In this document: positions 7,178 to 15,954 of the stretch, piece by piece
Numbering within the stretch: position 1 is the stretch's first letter
Layout of the letters: the number at the start of each line of letters is the position of its first letter
NCBI RefSeq assembly: GCF_011382985.1
Contig: NZ_CP049933.1
Span: 2,728,001 to 2,792,000, forward strand
Reading direction: 5' to 3'
Length of the DNA stretch: 64,000 nucleotides
Origin: Leucobacter coleopterorum
GTDB lineage: Bacteria; Actinomycetota; Actinomycetes; Actinomycetales; Microbacteriaceae
Position numbers and translations under genes: made by a program
Notes under the pieces: generated by a model
Database searches by the model: none
Told to the model about the DNA's origin: nothing
Seen by the model: only the letters and a program-made list of their open reading frames with translations

Positions 7178-10100
7178 AGCGCCGAGTATTCCTCAGTCGC
7201 TTGAGCGTCCGAGGGATCCGCAGAACCCGTGTAGCCAAGCGTACGCGCGATCCGCATCGCCGCCTCGTCGGGGTCGGAGAACAGGTCAAAGCTGTGCACG
7301 CGGTAGTAGTGCCAGCCGAGGCGACGCAGCACTGCAGGGCGCAGGCGCAGTGCGTCGCGGAGGCTGTCGTGTCCCTCGCCCAGATCAAGGTCGATCGCTA
7401 TTGCTCGATCTCCGAGTGAGGCCGCGAGCGGAATCACTCCCCGGTAGTCGAGGGCAACGGTGAGACCCAGCTTTTCCAAGCGGTCAGCAAGCTCTCCGAC
7501 CATTGGATCGCGCTCGGCAGGCAGTGCCGGAGGCTCCGGTGCGGGGTTTTCCAGCGCCAGCAGTTCGGCGAGATCGACAACCCCGTGCTTGATGCGGGCA
7601 GCGTCAAGATCTTTCGGTTTGAAGCAACTGACGATGGTCATCGCGCGACGCGCACGGGTCATCGCGACGGCAAGCAAACGCTCTCCACCCGGCTGGCCCA
7701 GGGCACCGAAGTTCGAGAGCACACGCCCGTGCGGGGTGCGTCCATAGCCGATCGAGAAGATCACGCGATCCCGGCTCTGCGCGGTCGCCTGCTCAAGCGT
7801 TAGCACGGCAAACGGCTCGGCACGCTCGCCCAGCAAAAACTCGCGGTACTGCGGAAACTTCGAGAAAGCCTTCAATACTGACTGGTAGACGCGCACCGCG
7901 TGCCGCTCGCTCGCTGTAATCACCATGAGCGATTCACTCGAGCGCTCACTCGCGTGCTCAAGCACGAGCTGCACAACGCGGTCAACTTCAGCGTCGGTGC
8001 TCTCAACCGCACCCGTCTGCTGATCGGGAAGCCCCTGCCCACCGTGCACAAACTCGTAGGTAAGGCTTGAGTGACCGAGGAAACTCCCGGCCCACGGCAG
8101 CGACTGGATCGCACCGTCGTAGAAGCGAGTGTTCACGAGGCTCGTGAGATCCTCACCGCCCGCACGATAGCTCCGGGTGAGCGTGAGCGTTGGCAGCACC
8201 TCGCCCAGCTGCGCGAACGCGGAGCGAGCGTGCAACGCCTCAACGTCAACAGAAACGGGCTCAGCCCCAACCGCCATTTGGAAGGGCATCGGGCTCTGCG
8301 TCATCGTGTCGCCAAACGCAACGACCTGGCGAGCGCGACGGATAGCGCCCAGGTTCTCAACGAGGGTCGTAGCCCCCGCGTCAACGATCAGCGCGGCATC
8401 GAACCGCATCGTATCGGGCAACTGCGCGACCTCGTAGGGCGACATGGTCCACACAGGGGCGAGCACGGCCATGAGGTTCGGCGCGTACTTGCCGAGCATC
8501 GCGGCCGACACGTATCCGCTACGCAGTGACTCCCGCAGTGCACGGGCCTCCTGCTTGTGATCAAGTACAGAAACACGCCACGCGTCGGAGAGCGCACCCG
8601 CAAGCAAGTTGCCATTCGCGCCAGAGTGCGCGTCGTCGACAAGGCGGAAGTCTGCTTCAAGCCGCTCAATCACGCTCGTATTGGCGCTGAGTAGTGCGGG
8701 ATTCGTCTGCAGCATGCGCTCCAACGCGGACTGCCACCAGGCGAGCTCAAGCTCGGCAGCGACCTCGTCTGAAGGTACATGCCTCGCCGACAGATCGTCG
8801 AGCAGACCCTCGAGGTGTGAAGCTCGCAGCCGCTCAATAATCGTGGTGCGCTCCTGAATGTTCTGCAACACTTCAGACTCGCGTGAGAGATCGGAGATGC
8901 GCGCAGCGAGTGAACTGAGCGACAGATTCTTCATGCGAGCAGGATCAGTGACCGTACCCAACGTCTTGTCGAGTTCGTCGAGCTGCTGATAGGCCAGTTG
9001 GAAGGCCACAACCACATCGGAAATACCGAGCGGCACCTCGGGCCGCGTGCCAGCAACCGTTGTGTAGCGCTGCCACAGCACACGCTGCTGCTGGATCTGC
9101 ACCAGACGCGAGTACATATCGGTGATGTGCACACCGGGCCGCACGTATTCACGAGCGAGTTTGCGTAGGCGGCGCTTGTTCGCAGCCGACATCTCGTCTC
9201 CGCCTCGAGGAGCGTGCGCCGCGATCACCTCTGTGAGGGATCGGTCATACACCTCTGGCGTGAATCGGTCGAGAGTGTCCCGGATCCCCATCAGCAGACG
9301 CAAGAAAATGCCGAGCTCAGCGATCGTCTCGTACGGCCGCATCGACGTCTGCCCAATGACTTCGTTGGCCATCGAGATGAGTCGCGGCAGCTGCGATTCC
9401 GCGAGGTCAACGGCCATGCTGTACGCCGCACGCGCCTCTTCGGTCGAGGCGAAATCGACGCCGTACCAGGGCGAATCTTCGGGCCCATACTGGAACTGGC
9501 CGAGACGCGCGACCTCGGTCAGTGCCTCAGCCACAGAGGATCGGTCAAGCGTCAACTGGCCCAGCGCTTGGTCATCCAACCGCACGGTTGTTGTTGGCGG
9601 TTTGTCGCTGAGGGCAAGCATCGTCAGCTTACGCAGGGCCTCAAGCGGCGAGACCCCAAATCGCTTGTCGGGCGTCGACAGCGCCGACTGGTAGTCACTC
9701 AGCACACCGCGCAGGCGCACGAGCGCCTCGTCGACATCGCGCAGCTGTTCGGGTCGTGCGTTTTCGTTTCGGCTGATCGACTCAACCAGGTTACGACGCA
9801 GGCGACGTGGGCTCACGGAGAGTCCGGTGAGGCCAGCGCGAGTGAGGCGATGGGTGATGCCGTCAAGGGTTGCGCGCCGCGGCGATACAACCAAGACACG
9901 CTTGCCGGATCGCACCAGGCTTCCTATGGCATTGACCACCGTCTGTGTGCCACCGGTTCCGGGCAGGGTGTGCACCACGATCGAGTGCCCAGCGTCAATC
10001 TGCGCAAGCACGTCCTCCTGCTCGGCATCTGCGTCGTAGAGGTAACGATCTGTCTCAGGGGCTCGCTCGTCGGGCGGCGTTGCGCTCACCGGACGGTAGG

Positions 10101-10989
10101 AGTCGGCGAGTTGCTTGCGGGCTGGCTCGCTGCCACACACGGCCTCAAGGATTGGTGAATCCAGGTTCTTCGCGTCGGCGACCATCTGCTGCGACACGTT
10201 GTGGAACGAAGAAACAACGAGACGCGGCTGGACCACGAACCCGGGCAGACCCGCGACCATCTGGCGCAGGCGATCGATTACGGGCTGGGGTTTGAACACA
10301 CCCTCGGATTGCGACAGCTCGATCAGCGTGCGCGCATCGAGACTGATCCCGAACTGCGCCCGCAGCACGCGAATCAGCTCGGAGTTCACCACCGGAAACT
10401 GCTTGAGCTTCAGCTCGAAATCACGGCCATAGCGCCGGATCGCGAGCGGGCGCAGCAGCACCGGCGCGCAGAAGTCTTCGCCTTCGAAGCTCCACTTGGC
10501 AATGCCAACGCCGAGGTTCACGGTTTCGAGGCCGCGGACGGTACGCATCTCAATCGCTTTGTCGGTCACGCGACCGGCGGCAGCACGCGCGTGGCGCAGA
10601 GCCAAATCGTCTCGGATCAGGGCGGAGAGCAAAATCTTGTTGCCCGTAATGAACTGCGGCAGGCCCCCGGGGTGTGTGGTGGAGAGCTCGATGCGGTTCG
10701 CGGGGCGGTCGTCGAAGTGCAACAGCGGGTTGTCGCCACCGATTGTGGCGAGCTCTTCGCGCCAGGCAGCGTGCTCGGAGGCGTAGCTGTCGACGAGCGT
10801 GACGGATCCGGCAAAGGGGGCCGTCAGTTGGTCGTCAGCGTTGACGTCTTCAGCAGGTGTGGGTTCAAGGTCAGGCGCGGTCGCGAGCGAGCCCTCGATT
10901 CGAGGCTCGACGGTTTCCGCGGATGTCATCTCCGCGTTATTGTCGTCGCGATCCTTGTCTGACCGCCGTCGCCTATCCACACTCCACAC
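7174..10989 (-). CDS. Very large SF1-like helicase with degenerate ATPase motifs and a C-terminal nuclease-like domain
   Basis: 1271 residues. A region of about 300 residues precedes a UPF1-like core: a Q-motif-like DADAEQEDVL (319-328), a Walker A-like TLPGTGGTQT (341-350) in which Lys is replaced by Gly, a motif II region LIVDAGATT lacking the Asp-Glu pair, VAFGDTMTQSP (motif III-like) and VAMTRARRAMTIV (motif VI-like). The last 90 residues (AIAIDLDLGE, then LRRLGWHYYRVHSFDLFSDP) resemble the Vsr/MTES_1575-type endonuclease fold found at the end of such helicases. It may bind DNA without hydrolysing ATP. TAGGGT lies 6 bases before GTG 10989, so the start is probably leaderless. A 67-aa gene is coupled downstream. 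Confidence 0.75.
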   Translation of the reverse strand: MWSVDRRRRSDKDRDDNNAEMTSAETVEPRIEGSLATAPDLEPTPAEDVNADDQLTAPFAGSVTLVDSYASEHAAWREELATIGGDNPLLHFDDRPANRIELSTTHPGGLPQFITGNKILLSALIRDDLALRHARAAAGRVTDKAIEMRTVRGLETVNLGVGIAKWSFEGEDFCAPVLLRPLAIRRYGRDFELKLKQFPVVNSELIRVLRAQFGISLDARTLIELSQSEGVFKPQPVIDRLRQMVAGLPGFVVQPRLVVSSFHNVSQQMVADAKNLDSPILEAVCGSEPARKQLADSYRPVSATPPDERAPETDRYLYDADAEQEDVLAQIDAGHSIVVHTLPGTGGTQTVVNAIGSLVRSGKRVLVVSPRRATLDGITHRLTRAGLTGLSVSPRRLRRNLVESISRNENARPEQLRDVDEALVRLRGVLSDYQSALSTPDKRFGVSPLEALRKLTMLALSDKPPTTTVRLDDQALGQLTLDRSSVAEALTEVARLGQFQYGPEDSPWYGVDFASTEEARAAYSMAVDLAESQLPRLISMANEVIGQTSMRPYETIAELGIFLRLLMGIRDTLDRFTPEVYDRSLTEVIAAHAPRGGDEMSAANKRRLRKLAREYVRPGVHITDMYSRLVQIQQQRVLWQRYTTVAGTRPEVPLGISDVVVAFQLAYQQLDELDKTLGTVTDPARMKNLSLSSLAARISDLSRESEVLQNIQERTTIIERLRASHLEGLLDDLSARHVPSDEVAAELELAWWQSALERMLQTNPALLSANTSVIERLEADFRLVDDAHSGANGNLLAGALSDAWRVSVLDHKQEARALRESLRSGYVSAAMLGKYAPNLMAVLAPVWTMSPYEVAQLPDTMRFDAALIVDAGATTLVENLGAIRRARQVVAFGDTMTQSPMPFQMAVGAEPVSVDVEALHARSAFAQLGEVLPTLTLTRSYRAGGEDLTSLVNTRFYDGAIQSLPWAGSFLGHSSLTYEFVHGGQGLPDQQTGAVESTDAEVDRVVQLVLEHASERSSESLMVITASERHAVRVYQSVLKAFSKFPQYREFLLGERAEPFAVLTLEQATAQSRDRVIFSIGYGRTPHGRVLSNFGALGQPGGERLLAVAMTRARRAMTIVSCFKPKDLDAARIKHGVVDLAELLALENPAPEPPALPAERDPMVGELADRLEKLGLTVALDYRGVIPLAASLGDRAIAIDLDLGEGHDSLRDALRLRPAVLRRLGWHYYRVHSFDLFSDPDEAAMRIARTLGYTGSADPSDAQATEEYSAL

Positions 10990-11027
10990 ACCGCCACCCT
11001 AAGGTGTGTAGGCGTGAATTTGCGGAA

Positions 11028-12401
11028 TCAGCGCGGTGTTTCTTCGCCCGCGGTCACAACCGGGGCCGCCACATCGGGCTTACCCCCGCGAATCTTCGCG
11101 AGCGCTCGCATGAAGTGGTACACCAGTACCGCCGAGATCGTACCGAGCGCGATGCCGCCAAACTGCACGGCTCCAAAGCTCAACTCGAAGTTCGCGATGC
11201 CCACGATCAGCGGAACAGCCGCCGAGAACTGGTTGATCGGCTTCGAGAAGTCGACGTTGTTGTCGATCCAAATTTTGATGCCAATGAGGCCGATGAGCCC
11301 GTACAGCGCAACGGTCACTCCACCGAGTACCGCTGGCGGCACCGAATAGATGACCTGGCCCACCTTGGGTGAGAAGCTGAGCAGGATCGCCATCACGCCC
11401 GCGGCCCAGTATGCGGCTGTGGAGTAGACGCGCGTCGCGGCCATCACGCCGATGTTCTCGCCGTAGGTGGTGGTGCCGGATCCGCCGCCGAACCCGGCGA
11501 GGATTGTTGAGACGCCGTCGGCGAACAAAGCGCGGCCCGTCACGGGGTCCATGTTTCGGTTGATCATCAGCCCAACGCTTTTTACGTGGCCAACGTTCTC
11601 GGCAATCAGCACGAGCACCACGGGCAAAAACGCTGGCAACAGCCCCCACAGGGACGGATCCACGAACGGGTTTCCGACCGCGTGGAAGCTGGGCAGACCG
11701 ATCCAGGCGGCATCTTTAACCGCTGAGAAGTCAACCAGTACGGCCAGCATCGCAACGATATAACCGACCGCGACCCCCAGCACAATCGAGAGTCGCCCGA
11801 TGAGTCCGCGGAACAGCACTGTAATAAGCAGGATCGCCACGAGCGTCGCAACCGCGACCCATGAGGAAAGCGCCTGGTCCACATCAGGGTTTGCAGCGGG
11901 GTTGCCGAGCCAGTTGTTCTTGACCGCTGGCGCGAGGTTGAAGCCGATCAGCGCGACAACGGAGCCCATGACAACAGGTGGCATGAGCGCATTGACCCAG
12001 CCGGTGCCCCAGCGGTTCACGATCAGGCCGACGATCGCCATCAGCACACCGATTGCGAGGATGCCGAAGGAGGCGCGGCCCAGGTCTGGGTTCTCAGGGT
12101 CTCCGCTGGCCGTTGCGGCCATGATCGGCGCAATGAACGCGAACGACGAGCCCAGGTAGCTGGGCAGTCGATTACCCGTGATCAGCAGGAAGAGCAGCGT
12201 GCCGAGACCCGAGAAGAACAGTGTTGCTGTCGGGCTGAAACCGGTGATGAGCGGCACCAGAAACGTGGCACCAAACATGGCGACGACGTGCTGCGCACCA
12301 AAGCCGATAGTGCGAGGCCAGCTGAGTCGCTCCTCCGGCAGCACGATGGCGTCGGCTGTGACACCATTCCCGTCGGCGTGCAGTTTCCAGGGCAGGGCCA
12401 T
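11028..12401 (-). CDS. NCS2-family uracil/xanthine permease
   Basis: 457 residues with about 12-14 membrane segments. It imports a nucleobase, most likely uracil, with protons. NCS2 hallmarks are visible: QHVVAMFGATFLVPLITGFS near the N terminus, IAENVGHVKSVG (the NxGxxxxxG signature) and GFGGGSGTTTYGENIGVMA. Size and motifs fit UraA-type carriers. GAGGAG lies six bases before the ATG. It is monocistronic; the helicase gene downstream on the same strand has its own promoter. Substrate choice between uracil and xanthine cannot be read from the sequence. Confidence 0.9.
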   Translation of the reverse strand: MALPWKLHADGNGVTADAIVLPEERLSWPRTIGFGAQHVVAMFGATFLVPLITGFSPTATLFFSGLGTLLFLLITGNRLPSYLGSSFAFIAPIMAATASGDPENPDLGRASFGILAIGVLMAIVGLIVNRWGTGWVNALMPPVVMGSVVALIGFNLAPAVKNNWLGNPAANPDVDQALSSWVAVATLVAILLITVLFRGLIGRLSIVLGVAVGYIVAMLAVLVDFSAVKDAAWIGLPSFHAVGNPFVDPSLWGLLPAFLPVVLVLIAENVGHVKSVGLMINRNMDPVTGRALFADGVSTILAGFGGGSGTTTYGENIGVMAATRVYSTAAYWAAGVMAILLSFSPKVGQVIYSVPPAVLGGVTVALYGLIGLIGIKIWIDNNVDFSKPINQFSAAVPLIVGIANFELSFGAVQFGGIALGTISAVLVYHFMRALAKIRGGKPDVAAPVVTAGEETPR

Positions 12402-12554
12402 CGGGACTCCTCGGTGTGCGGTGATTCACGGGTGGACACGCTGGTCTCAGTGCGGGTCCCGAGGTTCTATCTTAGCGACCCAACAGTTGCCCCCTTTCAT
12501 GCCGGGGACTCCCGACTTATACTCGAAACAAAATACAGAACAGCGAATGGACCC

Positions 12555-13061
12555 ATGAGTACCCCGCAGCACAACCGAAGCTTTTCAGTGAAAGTGACAC
12601 ACTTTATTGACCGCGTCGAGGTGCTCGCGCACAAGGTCGCCGTGCCGGCCATGCGCTACGCGCTCGCGCTCATCATGATCTGGTTCGGCTTCCCGAAGCT
12701 CTTCTCGGGATCATCGTCGGCCGAGGACCTCGCAGTAAACACGGTCGAGATCCTCACCTTTGGTGTCGTCGCGGGCGATACCGCGCGCATCATGCTCGCG
12801 GCCATGGAGGTCGGCTTTGGCATTGTGCTGCTCATCGGGCGCTGGATGCCGCTGATGCTCGTGCTGATTCTTGGTCACATGATCGGCACGTTCACGCCGT
12901 TCCTGTTCTTCCCAGACCTGCTCTGGAAGTCCCCCGGCGTGCTGACCATCGAGGGTCAGTACATCGTCAAGAACGTGGTGATTATTGCCGGGCTTATTTT
13001 CTTAGCTGGGTGGGGCATGCGTAGGGGTGGGCGGAGGCGGCCCATAAATTACAACGGGTAG
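12555..13061 (+). CDS. Four-helix membrane protein, DoxX-like
   Basis: 168 residues with four predicted membrane segments (about 30-50, 70-90, 92-115, 130-152). RYALALIMIWFGFPKLFSG and the FFPDLLWKSPG, GQYIVKNVVIIAGL pattern resemble the DoxX/DUF417 group of small membrane proteins whose roles are poorly known. ATG 12555 is the first sensible start. The tail is basic (RRGGRRRPINYNG). It is a single gene, divergent from the permease and convergent with the cupin gene. Family assignment is approximate. Confidence 0.65.
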   Translation: MSTPQHNRSFSVKVTHFIDRVEVLAHKVAVPAMRYALALIMIWFGFPKLFSGSSSAEDLAVNTVEILTFGVVAGDTARIMLAAMEVGFGIVLLIGRWMPLMLVLILGHMIGTFTPFLFFPDLLWKSPGVLTIEGQYIVKNVVIIAGLIFLAGWGMRRGGRRRPINYNG

Positions 13062-13074
13062 CGGGCAGGATCTC

Positions 13075-13434
13075 CTACTGCCCCGCGATATACACCTTCC
13101 GAATGTGATCTTCAACGGTCCACCGCGTCCGCGACCCAGCGACCAACCGCATCACGTCGCCCACACCAACTTCCACGCTGCGATCCTCATCGAGAAACTC
13201 AATCGTGGCCCCACCCGAGAGCACCACAAAGATCTCGTCCACCTCGGTGTCGACCACCGTGCCAGAGCGCAGTTCCCAGATACCGGTTTCGCAGCCGCCG
13301 ATGCTGCCGAGCTCGGCAAAGCCCTGCCTCGGCGAACCCGACACGACGTCAGAAGCGGGAACCGCTTCGAGCGCCACTTCGATCCCCAACCCGTTCACCC
13401 GGGCGTTGACGCCCCCAACCAGCACCTCACTCAT
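13075..13434 (-). CDS. Small cupin protein
   Basis: 119 residues folding as one cupin domain: GIWELRSGTVVDTEVDEIFVVLSGG in the middle and VGDVMRLVAGSRTRW toward the end, as in the DUF861/EutQ-like cupins often linked to amine or ureide catabolism. The normal metal-binding HxH is replaced (TEVDE), so it may not bind metal. Its ATG overlaps the oxidase stop (ATGA), so the two are translationally coupled and probably act in one pathway. Confidence 0.75.
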   Translation of the reverse strand: MSEVLVGGVNARVNGLGIEVALEAVPASDVVSGSPRQGFAELGSIGGCETGIWELRSGTVVDTEVDEIFVVLSGGATIEFLDEDRSVEVGVGDVMRLVAGSRTRWTVEDHIRKVYIAGQ

Positions 13435-14852
13435 GAGTCAAACCCCAGACCGAGCGCATCAAGTGTCTTCAGCAGCACGTTGCGTTCCCCGCGGTTGTGA
13501 TCCGCACGGTTCAGCGCCCAGCGCGTCATGTTGATACCCATGGAGGCAATGGGTTCCGGCGGGAACGGCAGCGGCATCTCCTTCACCATCTGCAGTTCGG
13601 TGCGCTCGGTGACGCGCCCCTCAAGGCGGTCAACAATCACGTCAGCCGCGAAGTGTGTTGCCCCCACGCCCAGGCCAGTGAAGCCGGCAACGTACTGCAC
13701 TCGCCCGCCGTGCGCCTGCCCGAAGAACGCACAGAACCGGGTGCTCGTGTCGATTACGCCAGCCCAGCGGTGGCTGAACTTCACGCCCGCCAGCTGCGGG
13801 AAGGTCGTAAAGAAGTGGCTCGCGAGTTTGCGGTGCGTCTCAAGCCGGTCCTCATGTTCGGCCCGGATCCTGCCGCCCGCAAAGTACACCGCGTCGTAGC
13901 CGCCCCACAGAATGCGGTTGTCCTTGGTCAGGCGTGAGTAGTGGAACTGGTTCGCCATATCGGCGAGCCCCTCGCGTCCCTCCCAGCCAATCGAAGCGAG
14001 CTGCTCGTCGGTCAGCGGCTCCGTCATCAGCACGTAGTCGTACACCGGCACCGTGTGGAAGGTGTAGCGCTTCAGCAGCGACGGGAACACGTTGGTGCAC
14101 AGGGCTACGCGCTCGGCGCTCACAGTACCGTGAGTCGTCTCGAGCTGGATCGGCTCGTCGGGCTGCCCTTCAAGCCCGGTCACACGGGTCTGCTCGTGAA
14201 CCTCCACACCGATCTCCACGGCGTGACGCGCGAGTTCGGCAGCCAGCTTGGCGGGATGCAGGTTTGCGTTGTCGCGCGGCGAAAACTCGCCCCCCAAGAA
14301 GGTCGGCGACTTAATGCGCTGCTGCGTTTCTTCGGCATTCAATACAACGTGGTGAGGATCATCGCTCTCCTCCAGCCATTCGACCTGGTGCGGCTCGTTC
14401 GCGATCGACAGCTCGCCAGTGCGCTCGAAGTCCACGTCGAGCTTGTGCTCTGCAATAAAGCGCTCGATGGCGTCGAGGTTTTCGTAGCCGAGGCGCCGCA
14501 GGGTGCCGACCTCGTCGGGCCAACGCGCTTCGGCGTTGGGCTCACCGTGGCTGATGCTCGCCTCACAGAATCCACCGTTGCGGCCGGAGGCCGCCCAGCC
14601 CACACGCTTCGCCTCGAGCAACAGCACCCGGCGCTCGGGGTGCTCGGTTTTCAGTTTGATCGCCGTCCAGAGCCCCGCGTAGCCGCCGCCAACAACCACA
14701 TCGTCGGCCATCCTGCCGGTCTCGAGTGCGGGATAGCGCGCTGCCGTCTCGGCAACGTCGTCGATCCAGAAGCAGCTCAGTTTAGTGTCGCGAAGCGCAT
14801 CGTCGATAATCTTCGCGGCCGGTCGGTGCGTCTCAAAAATAGTGGGTTCCAT
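13431..14852 (-). CDS. FAD-dependent amine oxidase, PuuB/DAO-like
   Basis: 473 residues of the D-amino-acid-oxidase fold. The dinucleotide motif VVVGGGYAGLWTAIKL is near residue 55, followed by LLLEAKRVGWAASGRNGG, the usual FAD-contact block of gamma-glutamylputrescine oxidases, and near the end YVAGFTGLGVGATHF. It probably oxidises a primary amine or amino-acid derivative to the aldehyde with H2O2 release. ATG 14852 is chosen because GAGGA lies six bases upstream; a longer frame starting at 14933 would run through the operator palindrome. It forms an operon with the cupin gene. Confidence 0.82.
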   Translation of the reverse strand: MEPTIFETHRPAAKIIDDALRDTKLSCFWIDDVAETAARYPALETGRMADDVVVGGGYAGLWTAIKLKTEHPERRVLLLEAKRVGWAASGRNGGFCEASISHGEPNAEARWPDEVGTLRRLGYENLDAIERFIAEHKLDVDFERTGELSIANEPHQVEWLEESDDPHHVVLNAEETQQRIKSPTFLGGEFSPRDNANLHPAKLAAELARHAVEIGVEVHEQTRVTGLEGQPDEPIQLETTHGTVSAERVALCTNVFPSLLKRYTFHTVPVYDYVLMTEPLTDEQLASIGWEGREGLADMANQFHYSRLTKDNRILWGGYDAVYFAGGRIRAEHEDRLETHRKLASHFFTTFPQLAGVKFSHRWAGVIDTSTRFCAFFGQAHGGRVQYVAGFTGLGVGATHFAADVIVDRLEGRVTERTELQMVKEMPLPFPPEPIASMGINMTRWALNRADHNRGERNVLLKTLDALGLGFDS

Positions 14853-14913
14853 GGTGTCCTCGTTTGTCGTGTCCTCATTGATCCTCGCACAGAGAAGGTC
14901 CGATGTAAACGGA

Positions 14914-14934
14914 AATGTCAACGACGTTGACATT
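14914..14934. promoter_or_regulatory. Perfect 21-base palindrome, likely operator of the amine oxidase operon
   Basis: Two arms, AATGTCAACG and CGTTGACATT, flank a single A and match perfectly. On the minus strand the right part supplies TTGACA, an ideal -35 hexamer, about 60 bases before the oxidase ATG. A bound dimeric regulator (TetR, GntR or similar) would block RNA polymerase. No regulator gene is adjacent, and the -10 is unclear. Confidence 0.6.
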
Positions 14935-14982
14935 ATGGGTGCCGTGGTGCAAAAAGGGGCCCGGATCCCGAACCCCTCTCAG

Positions 14983-15201
14983 CTACTCAGCCGGTGGCTT
15001 CATGATCGCCCCAACCGCAAGCCCAAACGCGACTCCCGCCGGCACCCACAACCAGAACGTGGTGAGCGCACCCAGAATGACCCCCATGACGGTGCCCATC
15101 ACCACACCGACAATGATCTGCTTGCGCCTCGCTGCAGGACTCACCTCGGATTTCTTACCGTCGCGTTTGTTGTTGCCCTCGGACACCGGCTTATTGCTCA
15201 T
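14983..15201 (-). CDS. Small membrane protein, two predicted helices
   Basis: 72 residues: a charged N-terminal third (MSNKPVSEGNNKRDGKKSE), then two hydrophobic segments (IIVGVVMGTVMGVILGAL and LWVPAGVAFGLAVGAIM). Its ATG overlaps the CYTH gene stop (ATGA), so it is co-translated with it. It belongs to no family I recognise; similar small proteins are common in Microbacteriaceae. Confidence 0.65.
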   Translation of the reverse strand: MSNKPVSEGNNKRDGKKSEVSPAARRKQIIVGVVMGTVMGVILGALTTFWLWVPAGVAFGLAVGAIMKPPAE

Positions 15202-15908
15202 GACTCCAGCCTACGCGCCGCCTCACGGTCAGCCTCATCCAGCTGCTGAAGTGCCAGGATCTGCTCAGCACCCGCGCCCCGCGCCTCCGCGATGCCAACG
15301 AGCCGCCCCATCGCCCTCGCAATCTTCGCGGGGCTGAACGACGGTGCGGCACCAGCAGTAAAAAGTACCGGTTCGACCTGGTCAAGCAGTTCGACGTCTG
15401 CGTCGGGCAACAACTCTGCCTCCCACTCACGCCAGGCCCTTCGCACGCCGGTAGTACGGCAAAGCGCCCGCACCCTGTCGTCAGCGAGTTCAATCACTTC
15501 ACGACCACTCGCGTCACTGAGCCGAATAACCGTGCGCGCCGTCTGTAGTTCGGCGATCGGGCCAATCTTTGCCGCCGCGGGGCCGAGCCGATCGTGAAGC
15601 AGCGCCACTACGGCCTCCGGCATTTCCGCAGAAGCAGGCCAGAGCGTTTCTTTGTTGCCAGCATCACTCTTCTTCTTAAGATGCCACCCAGCGTCTTTGC
15701 CACCGCTGCGCACGCGAAGCGCCATGCGAAGACGGGCGAGGTCTCCTTCTGGGGTATCGAAGTAGATTGCTTTTAACTCATACACGGCCGGGTTTGCTGC
15801 ATCGAGCCCGATCGCCGCGAATTCCGCCCCGTGTGGCAACTCAGCCGCAACCGGAACCTCATACTTGCGCTCAATCTCAAGGGACTCAACTGCAATTTGA
15901 TTCTCCAC
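15198..15908 (-). CDS. CYTH-domain protein (triphosphate tunnel metalloenzyme)
   Basis: 236 residues. EIERKYEV (residues 10-17) is the ExExK signature that binds metal and triphosphate. The tunnel strands follow as AIYFDTPEGDLARLRMALRV, GWHLKKKSDAG and REWEAELL. Bacterial members hydrolyse inorganic triphosphate or related compounds; the substrate here is unknown. No CHAD domain is attached, although the tail (about 185-236) is helical. TAAGCT sits exactly 6 bases before GTG 15908, so the mRNA is probably leaderless. Coupled to the small membrane gene downstream. Confidence 0.85.
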   Translation of the reverse strand: MENQIAVESLEIERKYEVPVAAELPHGAEFAAIGLDAANPAVYELKAIYFDTPEGDLARLRMALRVRSGGKDAGWHLKKKSDAGNKETLWPASAEMPEAVVALLHDRLGPAAAKIGPIAELQTARTVIRLSDASGREVIELADDRVRALCRTTGVRRAWREWEAELLPDADVELLDQVEPVLFTAGAAPSFSPAKIARAMGRLVGIAEARGAGAEQILALQQLDEADREAARRLES

Positions 15909-15954
15909 GTTGCCAGCTTAAGGCTTTTCAGTCGTCGTCCGCCCGCGCACTGCA

